A stretch of 64,000 nt of DNA from Romanomermis culicivorax. Its lineage: Eukaryota > Nematoda > Enoplea > Mermithida > Mermithidae. A program made the translations under genes and the position numbers. Where the stretch lies: assembly GCA_963922205.1 (NCBI GenBank), contig CAWUHX010000074.1, positions 1 to 64,000 of the forward strand, written 5' to 3'. The notes under the pieces are model-generated. The model made no database searches. It was not told where the DNA came from and was given only the letters and a program-made list of their open reading frames with translations. Positions 32,024 to 43,104 of the stretch are shown here, one piece after another. How positions within the stretch are numbered: position 1 is the first letter of the stretch; every line of letters begins with the position of its first letter.

Positions 32024-34865
32024 CCACCCCGAGTAAATTACTTAAGTGTAATATTAGTCAAATGTCAGGAATCTGAAAGAATTGTATTCGAATAGTAGAT
32101 TTGTATGATCGCAACAAACCTTGAGATTTTCAATGATCGATAAATGAATTAGTTAACTTCCACTGTTCATTCACTGTGATTGGAAACCGAAATTTTTATC
32201 TGTTTGATTCGAACAGAAAAATTTACCCTGTTGGCACAATTTTTCAACCAAAAATTTACGCGACGTGACTTCCGTTCTACTTTTTTTCAGGAAAAATCAT
32301 TATGGACATCCTTAATTTATTTACATCGGTGTTATGAAGAAATCCGTAGCCGAAAATTAAAGAAAAGTATAAAATGCCTGAAAAATTGTTTAAAAATATC
32401 TGAATTCTCTCAGCATCTGATTTCTTTACAAATCGTATAAACTGCTTTCTTCATCAGTTTTTCTTATCGCGCTGACGTGCTTAAGATAAAATAGAGTTGG
32501 CACGATTTTTTATGCAAATTAGTGCAGCGAAAGTAACCTTTAGTTATGTTTTTATCAGGGTTGGCAAGACTTTGGTTTTTTGGTTTTTGGTTTTTATGGT
32601 TTTTTTAAAAAACCAAAAAATTGGAAAATCTCTGGTTTTTAGGTTTTTTTCCAAAATCATTGGGAAACTGTTTTTTCACATTAGTCGATCTTTTAGGCAT
32701 GTATTGGTGTCTATCTAAATCAACAAAACAATTAATTTAGTTGAATTGACTTCATTACAAAGTAGAAAAAAGTCGTATTTTTATGATACATTTCGTACTT
32801 AAAAGATGTAATATAAATCAATCGATATCCTTTGTATCCATCTTGCAACCACACATTTAGTATATGAGTCAACCTTGCTATAATTTGCTCACAAAAAAGT
32901 AGACACTAAATCTTTCGTGGAGTGTACTCCGACCATACGAGGTGACATCCATTGATCCATATCATCTTCAAAATGTTATAAAATATGACTGAGTTCAATA
33001 TACTGAATTTATTGTTACGGTAAGCTTTTTAATTTTCTTAGCTTGAAATTTCAAAATATAAATGAGACAACAATAATAAAATTTTATACAGATCAGTTAA
33101 GCATACTGTAGGTTAACAAAGAGAGGAGCTTTTGAGTGGTTCATTTTTATGGGACTTGACATGGCTACTAAGTAGAAAAAATCGTACAAAAATATGTATC
33201 TATCATGCAAGCAAGAATTTTATATATGTATAATAAGACCATTTGCTGTAGTTATAGCTGGCAGACAGGTTTGAAAAGCAAAAATTTGGAAACATCTGAA
33301 TTGTCTAACTGTGACCTTCAACTGCAGTCTGTAATATTAATAACATATGTATGTAATAATCTATCAATCTAAAACCCTCCTATCGAAAACGGTATACCTA
33401 AAAATTGTGTCATTTCAACTTCTCTGTGCATATGTATATATGTGATGCATTGATACAATTCTGTGGTTGATTTCTTATGAGTTTTGATCACATGTATTGT
33501 GTATTTCCCTTTATTTGTGATTTTTCTTCTTTTCCTTGAATTTGCCATTCACATATCGCATACTCTGTTCCATTTTTACTTTTCTTATGTTCTTCACTCA
33601 TCATTCCTTTCTTATGTGCCTGCTGTTACTGTATTTTTGACACCAATAAAGTATTATTTGCCTACAGTGCTAACTGTGCTAATGAAATATTTTTTCATTT
33701 GCATGAACGCTAATGGTACTCGTGCCAAAAAAACTTGTAGTGCAGAGCACCCCATGGGGGGGGGGGTATTACCCCCCGTCTTAGATTTGGAAATTCATTT
33801 ACTACCCCCATAAAAACAGCTCACTATAGCAAAAAATTTTGGTAGCCTTCATCCTCTCCCCAGTAGGTTATACTAATTCGAGAAAAATTGCAGAATGTTT
33901 GATTCTGAGGAATTACTCACTGCTCTTTTTGACACATTTACTGAGCAAATGATAATGGTAAAGTATGCAACTTCTGTGCCATATAGCAATTTTTAGGAAA
34001 GGATATCAGCACATTAATATATACTACTTGTAGGAAATCATTATAAATATAATTGGGAGATGAAATAATGACTTATGTATATGTGATTAGTCAAAAAATC
34101 GCCCTTTGGGAAGAAAAACATTATGTTCTTGAAATTCTGCCTCTTCATGCTCTCCTTTCCTTTTCCCCGCTTCTGTGTTGGGTCTTCTGTGCACATATGG
34201 TTACCCCAGCCGTGGCATACTTTCCTGCTATGAGTTGAGACATGTGAGGTCTGTTGACGTGGATCAATAGTGGTACTTGGTTTCAAACTCATGGTTCATA
34301 ATCTAATGGGATTAATAATACTAAAGCCACATCCAGCATCAGAACTTTCAATTGGAAGCACTGTTCCAAGCCTAATCAGTGATGGGACAAGCCCATACTG
34401 CTGAAGATGCTGGTTGAAACAATGTTTCCAAATGTACGTTGAGCCCGATTCTTGAAATGTGCAGGAATCAGTTGGCACAACAGTCTTCAAAGTGTGACTA
34501 TTCTATACATATAATTGTTGCATTAAAGTTGGATGATTGGGAGCTGGAAAATGGAGTTGAAATAGTAAATGTTTTTTGATTGTAAAAAGCATAAAGTAGG
34601 GGCATTAATCATTTTTGTAAGTTCAAGAAACTACAAGTCCCCCCTCCTTAGCAAGAAATTGAGAGCAAAAAAAAAGGTCACGGCATATTTCGAGTACTAC
34701 CCTTAAAATTTACGATTTTACCCCTATCTGAATTTTCGACCTTGGGGACCTCTGCTGCAGTGGATAATATATGATGCAGTGAATAGTATATAAACAGTAT
34801 TTACACTTATATAATTTGAACCTTTTGTTGTTTTGTTGCTGAAACTTTGTGTAATAATGTAGCAC
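32024..34865. other. No gene seen; low-complexity and scattered repeats
   Basis: About 2.8 kb without supportable coding sequence. 32575-32655 is a run of 'ggtttttt/aaaaaacc' words able to fold on itself. A run of G followed by C (33757-33777, 'catgggggggggggg tattacccccc') is another inverted low-complexity patch. ORFs at 33484-33813 and 34041-34292 are compositionally T-rich with no motifs. Confidence 0.5.
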
Positions 34866-37760
34866 TGTCCACTTAACTTTGGCCACTTTTCAACTTCAAA
34901 TCTTCATAACTTTTCATCTGAGCACTTTTGTGTGACAGTTAATCGCTTAAAACATGTGAGGCAGTCCATTCTACAAGCTCCAAACGTTTAAATTAAGTTT
35001 GGGCTTGTAGGTTTTGTGTTTTTTTTCTAAATTTCATGGGTGACCAATGTTAGGAACAGATCGCCTAACTTTGGCCAGGTAGAAAATTAACATATATATA
35101 TTGAGAAATTCAGGGATCCATTAAATTTACGGGAATGGTACCTAACATTGGCCACCAAAAACGTTTTAAAAAATTTATTTGCACAAAATTAAACAGTTTC
35201 CAGCGGAATATAATGTAATCAACAGGAAATTATAGAGAATCATAATCGTAAAAGCGTTCAGTTTGACTGACAAAAATAGAGAATCATAATTATAAAGCCA
35301 TCTATAATAAAGCACGAGGTTAATAATAGCAATACAATATTTCACAGAGGTGAACAACAGATTACACGACACTGTACTCCACATTTCTGAAAACAATTGC
35401 TCAATCGAATCTGATGTTTCTTCGTCCAAGGCAAAAGTTCGCGATGATTCGGGCACAGGAGGCATGTTGACTTTGCAGGTAACATCTTCCAACTTGATCC
35501 AACAAAAATCTTCTTTCGTCAGCCACTGGAAAGCTTTGGAAGGACCATTGGGATGCATGAACTTGACTTTCACATTGTCTTGGTTGCTGCAAACTTCAAC
35601 CACCGTGCTGATCCACCATTTCTCTTCGTGACAGCTAAGAAATCGTCTTCCGCTATTCCATTGATATCTTTAACCAAGGAAATTCAGTTTTCATCTTGCT
35701 CAGTTTCTTCACTTTCTTTTTTCAGACCTCGATTCTTCAATTTCAATAACGCATGGTTCATTGGCTTCTGATTCGGATTCACTTTCCGGGGCAGTGATGC
35801 TTTCCGGGGCAGTGATGCTTCTGTCTTGCCAACTTGCAACTTCTTGTTTGATGATCGATTTGGCTGCTTGTTGAAACACATTTTCTGCAAGATGGACAAA
35901 ATAGATTCGGACAAAGCATTGGAACGTGCAGAGTCATCCTGAGCAGATTTGGCGGCAGGCAATTTTTTGAGCACACGTTCTGGATCAAAAGGCCAGATGC
36001 CACAAGCTTGAAAACTGGATACAAGGTTGCCATGACAAGGCGTGTCGAGGGTCTCCACGACGTTTCTCAACAACATGGGGAAATCGCTTTTCTGCAAACT
36101 TTCAGCTTTACTGTGTGAACATTTTTAGTCTTCCAAAACTTGACACCAAACTCTTCATCGGAGCAAAAAAAGTGACATCCAAGGGCTGACATAGATGTGT
36201 GGCATTTGGCAGCAAGCATATGAAGTGGACATTGTTTTCTTCACACGAACTGAAAATTTCAGTCCTAAAGTAGCTCGAAAGATTGTCCCCTTTGACTACT
36301 TTCGGGCCATCCAGATTTTTCAAATGCGGCAACAATGTCATCTTCAACTAATCGGCGAATGTAACGGAGTCAAACCATCCATGACTGGTGCAATTGAAAC
36401 AGGATCCTTGTCGACAACAACATCTTTTGTCTCACAACAGTGGCCCTTTCATGCCCCTCTCTATCGACAAATTCCACAAATGTTCTGACTTATACACTAC
36501 ATACGGCCGCAAAAGCGTACCATCAGCAGCCCCGCAAAACATTACTGATATAGCCATCTTCGTAGAATTCATGATGCGGTCAACGTACTTCATCCCATGT
36601 TTCGCCATCACTTTCTTCTTTTTCGGATCATCTTGGAAGTTCGTTTTGTCATAATTGAATATGTTAGCTGCAGGAACACCATCGACTTCTCTATGCAGAT
36701 TGTCAAAAAACTTCTGAAGCACATCATGTGAAACACCAGCTCGGCTGCGCTTGATATTATTGGCCAACCCTTGTGTCATACAGTTCAAATGACGTTTCAT
36801 AAAAATCTCCATTCAATGACGTCCTGAATTGAAATGGCAAATAAATGCATTGAAAATTCAGTAAATTCAGCAAAGCATACCTAGCATGTTTTTATGAAAA
36901 CCAAGAATGTTACGGCCCAACCTATTCAAGTACGATTTGACCAAGTAACAGACATCGAGCTTGCTCATTGGAAATCCCCAAGATGAGCATGTAAGTAAGT
37001 AATCGACCATATTAACTTCTTCAGCATCCGAAAAGACCCACAGTAAGTTGAAAAAGATTGATGAACCATAGAAATTGTTTATCTGTAATATTTTATACCT
37101 TTGGTTTTCCAACGGCTTGATTGTGTAGGCCCTTCACCTTGTTTTGCAAAGTTGAGCAGGGAATGGAATAGATTTGCGACGCCTCGTTGATTGTTGTTTC
37201 AATATTTTCGATCGCATCGAGCGCCTGACGCAAGGTTTCTTTGGAATATTTAATATAATCACGTTTTTTAGACATTTTGATAAGAGAAAAGTAATGTAAA
37301 AATGATAGAACACACAAAAACAACTAAATACGATCAGGCCAAAGTTAGGTGAAAAATGATGGTTTTTGCCTCTAACATTGGCCTCACCGATTTCTCGAAA
37401 TCAGTTCAAATTTGTGCAAAAAGAAAATCATTACGTTATAATTCAATATATCTAATTTCTAAAACAAGTTAAACGAAGACTCTACAGTCATTTTGTATTA
37501 AATATGGCTGAAAGTCCCAGAGGTCAAAATTTCGACCAAAATACAGTATACCAGTCACACGGCTCTACAGTATGAAAAACAACGAATAATTAGCAAAAAT
37601 TTTATTCATTAGAAAGAATGATGGATACGCTATCTAACAAACTTTGTTTCATCACAGACGAGTAAATAAACCTTGAGTTATTATCAAATACAACCAATTT
37701 CCAAGAAGTGGCCAAAGTTAAGTTGAAGGCCAAAGTTAGGTCCTAACTTCTCAGTAACCT
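34866..37760 (-). mobile_element. Pogo/Tigger-type DNA transposon, decayed
   Basis: Encloses a transposase pseudogene (35340-37275). Outer regions carry repeated 'TAACTTTGGCC' words: direct copies at about 34873, 35063, 35132 on the left, and inverted copies 'GGCCAAAGTTA' at about 37337, 37711, 37728 on the right, with a TAACATTGGCC variant at each side. These are probable TIR/transposase-binding iterons. Exact ends and TA target duplication cannot be fixed by eye. Confidence 0.65.
35340..37275 (-). pseudogene. Pogo/Tigger-like transposase (psq/CENP-B HTH plus DDE), broken
   Basis: ATG at 37273-37275 opens a psq-type helix-turn-helix region (MSKKRDYIKYSKETLRQALD, with TINEASQIYSIPCSTL), which would bind element ends. 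A donor-like 'gtataaaata' follows near 37098 and exon-like text resumes near 37030. The DDE core starts in 36432-36812 (NYDKTNFQDDP, first catalytic Asp; a Glu common here is Lys), continues in 36108-36347 (GDNLSS second Asp; LPNATHLCQPLDV third Asp) and C-terminal parts lie at 35684-36097 and 35340-35603. Frames change and stops intervene between blocks, e.g. after KGPLL at ~36432, so it is inactive as read. It encoded cut-and-paste transposition of its own element. Confidence 0.8.
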
Positions 37761-37769
37761 TTACTTCTT

Positions 37770-37855
37770 TTTTGAACAGTGAAAATATCCGGATATTTTT
37801 TGACATCCGGATATCCGTTTTTCAAAATATCCGTCCGGATATCCGACGCACAACT
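37770..37855. repeat. Cluster of palindromic ATCCGGATAT words
   Basis: Five or six overlapping copies of ATCCGGATAT or ATATCCG lie in ~65 bases (37786-37850). The layout resembles iteron-bearing ends of other nonautonomous elements in this window, but no partner end was found. Confidence 0.5.
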
Positions 37856-38364
37856 CTATTGATGATATAAAATTTGTCGACCAATCAAATAGATGACAGG
37901 TCTCGCTCCGCAATGCTTTTATCGGTCAACATTATATCACGCCTCCATCATAGCATCTTCGCCTGACTTTATCCTGCCAATAGCTAAAAAATTATTGACC
38001 GGATCCGGTCGATAGACACTGTCATCGATTTTCAGCGTCCAATTTTCGTCTGCCACCTCGATTACTCACCCCCGGCTGAATTATGAAACCTAAAAAATAT
38101 TCAGACATTATTTTGGAAGTCCCCTAAGCAGTGTTTTTCTTCTGCACAGTGCAAACTTTCTAGGCTTTGTGCAGAATTTTTTTTGGTGATTTCTCCACTT
38201 GTGCAGAATGTTTTGAGTCATGTTTTTGATCACATTGGATACAGAAAAGATGTGTTAGGCTGCTGTGGGGTCAAGATGATGTATGTGGCAGAGGGATGTT
38301 GAGAGTGGCCAAAGCAGCCACCTCAACTACGAATTGTTGCAAAAAAGAGAGCGCCTTTCTAGTT

Positions 38365-38438
38365 GCTCGGTTGGCTCAGTTGGTTAGAGCATGCGGATGG
38401 TAGCCGCAAGGTCCCGGGTTCAAGTCCCGGACCGAGCC
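38365..38438 (+). tRNA. tRNA-Thr-like gene (anticodon GGT), inside SINE dimer
   Basis: Folds as a full cloverleaf: acceptor GCTCGGT/ACCGAGC, all 7 pairs; D stem GCTC/GAGC; anticodon stem TGCGG/CCGCA with loop ATGGTAG, anticodon GGT; T stem CCGGG/CCCGG with loop TTCAAGT. A box TGGCTCAGTTGG and B box GGTTCAAGTCC are present, and TTTT lies 9 bases after the end. GGT is unusual for eukaryotic tRNA-Thr, which normally uses AGT, so this is more likely a SINE head than a working decoder. Confidence 0.7.
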
Positions 38439-38593
38439 TAACTTTTACTGAAGTCCCGAGTAGCGAGAACAGGTTGCCTCAACACTGGTGGCCCTTGACC
38501 ATCCGTCAAACTCGACGGCGGAGGGATGTTGAGAGTGGCCAAAGCAGCCACCTCAACTACGAATTGTTGCAAAAAGAGAGCGCCTTTCCCGCT

Positions 38594-38667
38594 GCTCAGT
38601 TGGCTCAGTTGGTTAGAGCACGCGGACAGTAGCCGCAAGGTTCTGGGTTCAAGTCCCGGACCGAGCC
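38594..38667 (+). tRNA. Degenerate tRNA-Thr-like copy (anticodon AGT)
   Basis: Second unit of the dimer. Acceptor stem GCTCAGT/ACCGAGC has one A-C mismatch, the T stem one G-T pair, and the anticodon loop ACAGTAG has C instead of the near-universal T at position 33. Probably non-functional as a tRNA. Confidence 0.55.
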
Positions 38668-38717
38668 TAGGTTTTACTGAAGTCCCGAGTAGCGGGAACA
38701 GGCTGCCTCAACAGATG

Positions 38718-39560
38718 CATTTTGGTGCATTTTAGAATGTCATAGAAAAATTAGTCTCAAAATTTTCCAGAAGCGCCGGTTATAACTTCAATAATCATTA
38801 TTATTTATTTCGTAGCTCAGGCGCGGCTTCTAGCATGTCTATTTTCACTTATCATTTAATCTTTAATAGTTTTCATCATTTTAAACATATTGTCTCATGT
38901 TTTAATTAGTTCATTATTTTATCTTGATATTTAATAAAGATACGCATTTTTTCCTTGACACATTTTTGAGAAAGATCAATACAGCAAGTCTCTAAACTTT
39001 TTAAAAGTGATTATTCCTTTCTTAACGTAAAATCAGTCCAAAAGCTTCATGAAAGTAGTTTTCGGAAATTTCTACTCTTCTTAACTCATATCTTTTCGAC
39101 CAAGTTCATGAGAGTTTGTCAATAAATTACTGGTTTTTAAATTTTTCAAATATGAAATTCTAGAAATTACGACTTTTGAATACAAAATTCGAATCTAATT
39201 CTTGAAATAAATGTTCGGAAAATAGATTTTCCAGCGGCGGAGAATGTCAATACCCGAAAATTATTTCTGGCGCTTCGCGCCGGAATCTTTTTTGGGCTCT
39301 CACTTGTCACCATAGAGGACTTAAACATCAACTTCTCATGTATGTTATTCAAAGTCATTATGCTCTTGGATAGTTTGCTGGAAAATTTGTTCCACAATTG
39401 TTGTAAATCGATCAAACTCAAAATTTTAGAATGTTTCCTTAATTTTAATGAATTAATGGCTCTGAAAAACAGTAAAGGGTTTGAAAAACCTTGAAAATAC
39501 ATAAATAAAACGTCTATGAGCATTTTAGCGAAAAACGACTTCAGGAAAATGGGGAAACAA
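38718..39560 (+). repeat. Dispersed repeat family R3, copy 1
   Basis: Matches 39989-40960 inside the neighbouring hAT element: 'gcattttggtgcattttaga', 'ttattatttatttc', 'tagctcaggcgc', 'ttccttgacacatttt', 'cctttctcaacgtaaaatca', 'gtagttttcggaaa'. Copy 1 also contains TGGCGCTTCGCGCCGG (39269-39284). The text left of the SINE (38200-38247) belongs to the same repeat. No conserved ORF. Confidence 0.75.
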
Positions 39561-39771
39561 ATTTTGACCCCTTCCCCGATTTGCGGAAAAGGCCCGGGGG
39601 AAGAACAGTGGTAATGGGGAGAAAACCGCAGTGCAGAAACTTTTTTTGGCTTTTCTGCACTGTGCAGAAAGCCGGGTGCAGAAAAAACACTACTATCAAG
39701 TAAATTTTACGAGTTCTAGATTGTCGAATGAATGAATGACACCATTTTTTCCTCAAATGGGGTCTTTTGAG

Positions 39772-41514
39772 TAGAGCTTCACACCGGGTACCCGAATTAC
39801 CCGGGTATACCCGGGTACAAAATGAAAACCATTGCCCGGGTACCCGGGTATACCCTGGTACACGGGTAATTCGGGTATGTAGACTTGAGAGTAGAGGTGT
39901 ATGCATAGTTTTTTTAGCCTTTTACAAGCAAAAATGGCTTGTCAGAATTTTTTGAGTCATGTGTTTGATCATATCGGATACAGAAAAAATGCATTTTGGT
40001 GCATTTTAGAAGGTCATAATCTCAAAACTTTCCGGCGGTTATAACTTAAATAAGCATTATTATTTATTTCCTAGCTCAGGCGCTGTACCTTCATTTATCA
40101 TTTAATCTTTAATAGTTTTAATCATCTTAAACGTACTATCTCATGTTTTAATTGGTAATCTTCAATATTTCATCTTGATATTTAATGAAGATTCACATTT
40201 TTTCCTTGACACATTTTTTGAGAAAGATCAATACGTCAAGTCTGTAAACTTTTTGAAGTGATTATTCCTTTCTCAACGTAAAATCAATCCAGAAGCTTCA
40301 TGGAAGTAGTTTTCGGAAACTTCTACTCTTCTTGCTCATTTCTATTTGGCCAAGTTCATTAGAGTGTGTGAATAAATTAATTATTTTAAAATTTTTCGAA
40401 CATGAAATTCCAGAAATTACGACCTTTGAACAGAAAATTCGAAACTAATTCTTCAAACAAGTGGTTGGAAACAGGGTTTTTTTTTTCCGTACAGTACGGA
40501 TTTTTTTCAGGTGGTACGGAAAAATTTTATAGGAATTTCCGTACGGTACAGAACTATTTTTTAACTAACTTAACTATTTTTGCGCCATACGGAAATAAGT
40601 TAGGCGGTACGGAAATTTTTTCACTGGATTTCCGTACGGTACGGATCGATCGGTACGGAAAAAAAAAGCCCTGGTTGGAAAATTGATTTTCCAGTATCGC
40701 AGAATCTCAATACCCAAAAAAATTTTCCGGCGTTTCAGGCAGGAAAGATTAATAGCTTTTTTGGGCTCTCACTTGTCATCATAGACGACTTAACCGTCGA
40801 TTTCTCATGTAATTCAAAGTCATTATGTACTTGGATAGTTTGCTGGAAAATTTTTCCCACAATGCTTGTAGATTAGACTTCGATCAAACTCAAAAATTTC
40901 AAATGTTTCCTGAATTTTAATGAATTAACGGCTCTAAAATGTTATTGAATGACATCTCTTTTTTGATCGATTGCCGTGATGCTCAATATATACATTTCTT
41001 TAAAAAATAACCTAGCATTGGAATTTATTCATGTATACTGATATTATAAAATTGGCTTGCAAAGATTTGGAATGGCTTGTAAAATTTAAGGTCAACAAGC
41101 CACTTGGCTTGTGACTCGTAGGTCAAAAAAAAACCTGGAGGTATGCAAATTTTGCTTTGTCTCGTCAATAATATTGAGCTATCGTGATGTGATGTGTAGT
41201 ATTTTGCAGCGTAGGTGCGTCAATGATGTGTATCAATCATCATCTCTAGCATTATATTCGCAATATACCTACCTATGCAGCCTATTGTATACAACAACAC
41301 AACCAGTGTTTCAACACAAGTGTTGAAAAATATTATGTAGTAGGGACTACGGAGTGTGTGTAATGCATCATTCTATTTTCACAGTGTATCTGTCTAATTT
41401 TATATATGTACATTAACATTACAACTCATTTTAACATGTACCCGGGTAATTCGGGTACCCGGGTAATGAATAAACGGGTACCCGGGTACGAAATTTTTGT
41501 CGTGTGAAGCTCTA
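39772..41514. mobile_element. Nonautonomous hAT element, 1743 bases, with ACCCGGGTA iterons
   Basis: Ends TAGAGCTTCACAC on both sides (inverted) and an exact 8-base target duplication CTTTTGAG (39764-39771; 41515-41522), diagnostic of hAT transposition. Next to each end lies a cluster of palindromic ACCCGGGTA words (39784-39870; 41437-41490). The interior contains a copy of repeat R3 and a second, smaller hAT element, with no transposase ORF. Confidence 0.9.
40472..40673. mobile_element. hAT MITE, 202 bases, with CCGTACGG iterons
   Basis: Ends CAGGGTTTTTTTTT and ...AAAAAAAAAGCCCTG, exact 8-base target duplication GTTGGAAA (40464-40471; 40674-40681). It is full of CCGTAC/GTACGG words in both orientations. 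The paralogous site in R3 copy 1 (~39210) is empty, confirming insertion. It sits inside R3 copy 2, itself inside the 1743-base hAT element. Confidence 0.9.
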
Positions 41515-41522
41515 CTTTTGAG

Positions 41523-43104
41523 GAAGAAAATTTGGAAATGAGGAACAATCTTTTGGGCATGGTTCTCATCTCATTATGAAAAAAATTTTGGGAAATTCAA
41601 AACCAAAAAGATGCATTTAAGTGGACTTTAAAAGGTTAAAATTTCACAATTTTGCGTATAATAATCATCATTTTCCATCAGGCGTGGCCGTTAGCATATC
41701 TACTTCCATCATCAGGCTTTTTTCCACACAGCAACCAAATTTCGGGTTGTGCAATCAAATTTTTCCGGTCAAGTTGCACAGTGCAATTCGGAGCAGGTCT
41801 GCCCTTTTGATTAGGTTATAGAATTTCCTGTCCGGAAGTGCATCTTTATGCGTTATGAATTGGAAAATAGTGAAAATTTGCCGGTGCTTCGCGCCGGATT
41901 TGAATTCATTTATGTAAATTGTCTTATATATTATTCCAGTGCGCGGTTAGAAATGTCATTCTAGCTAATGCTTATACCTTTTAATTATCATTATATTAAT
42001 GTATAAATGTTGGGTTCTGTTTTGTTTTTTGATGAGTTTGACGGAAAGCAAATTTTTTTTTGTCAAAATCTTTTTGTGATCTCTAAAAAAAATTTTACTT
42101 CTGTGTGATCAAAACATTTTGAATCTAATTACAAATTCATTCTGGTTAAAAAATCTAAATTTTTGGTTGCTTGCCTAGTTTTCTTGAGTGAATGAATGAA
42201 ATATTTTATTACCTTACCTGTTGAAGGAAAAATGACAAAACTCTTATCAGACAAGAGGAAAAGAGACACACAAAGAAAAGCATGCTGGGAGCATACAAAA
42301 CTCTTCAACGGTAAGTTTAGATGAAATTAGGATGAGAAATCATAAAAACTGAAACACGAATTACGGGAAACATAAAGTGACAAGTAAAAGGAAGCGCAGG
42401 TCTCAATTTTGTAACAGGCTAACGCGCTCCCCCAAGGGCCAAGATACTTAGGAAAATTGTGATTTTTGTTTTGAAAATGTGTAAATTGGAAGAACTTCAT
42501 TTGGTAGTCCATTCCAGGTGTTGATATATCTATTTGAAAAATCATTATAATCATTACAGACGCGAAGCGCTGGAAAATTTTGACGTTTTTGACCTTCTAA
42601 AATGCACCAGAATGCACCTTTCCGACTTGAAAATCCCCAAAAGATTTTCGCCATTTGGCGGAAGAGCTCAAAATTTTTTCGCAGTTCCAAATTTTTTTCG
42701 CCAAAAACTGTATGTTTCAAACACTAAACCGGATTTTTTCAAGAGTGATCATTTAGGCACAGTACTGGTGTTATTCGAACTTGAAGCACAATAGACAAAA
42801 TGTTCTTATAACAATGAAGAGCAATCGAAAAACGACGAATTGGACATATTGGCTATATTGGCGGCAGGTAATCTTATTGATTTTTTGTTGTTGAGAAGTT
42901 TTTTCTTGCAGTATCTCGCTGTGGTGACACTTAAACCGAAATTTTAAAGAATTCTTTTGATGATTCATTAATTTGTGTTGATATTAATGTTCCCGCATAG
43001 TGTGCAAGTCTTCCCTACCATAGGTTTTTAATCCATCATTTTCGTCTATTTCTATGCTCGTAAATTGTGTTCGACTATGAAACTATGAAATTCGGTGATT
43101 TTAG
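41523..43104. other. No gene seen; one R-type repeat segment
   Basis: Contains GGTGCTTCGCGCCGG (41883-41897) and, at 42556-42790, a segment related to the MITE at 31738 ('gctcaaaattttttcgcagttccaaattttttt'). The first exon(s) of the DCAF15-like gene may lie at the right edge (42950-43060) but I could not define them. Confidence 0.4.

Larger units (their letters stand above)
38253..38712 (+). mobile_element. Dimeric tRNA-Thr-derived SINE
   Basis: Two tandem units (period 231) each contain 'gggatgttgagagtggcc', 'aattgttgcaaaaa', a tRNA-like body with A and B boxes, then 'ttttactgaagtcccgagtagcg'. The insert is flanked by AGATG on both sides (38248-38252 and 38713-38717). A paralogous copy of the surrounding repeat at 39980-40000 lacks the insert and reads straight through 'cagaaaaaatgcattttgg', confirming the boundaries. 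Pol III promoters and target duplication fit a SINE. Confidence 0.75.

Noticed and set aside
33484-33813. T-rich 109-codon ORF resembling a membrane protein
   Set aside because: Hydrophobicity comes from T-rich composition; no splice context or second evidence, and it ends in a G-run.
38594-38667. Second functional tRNA gene
   Set aside because: Acceptor mismatch and loss of T33 make it a degenerate SINE copy.
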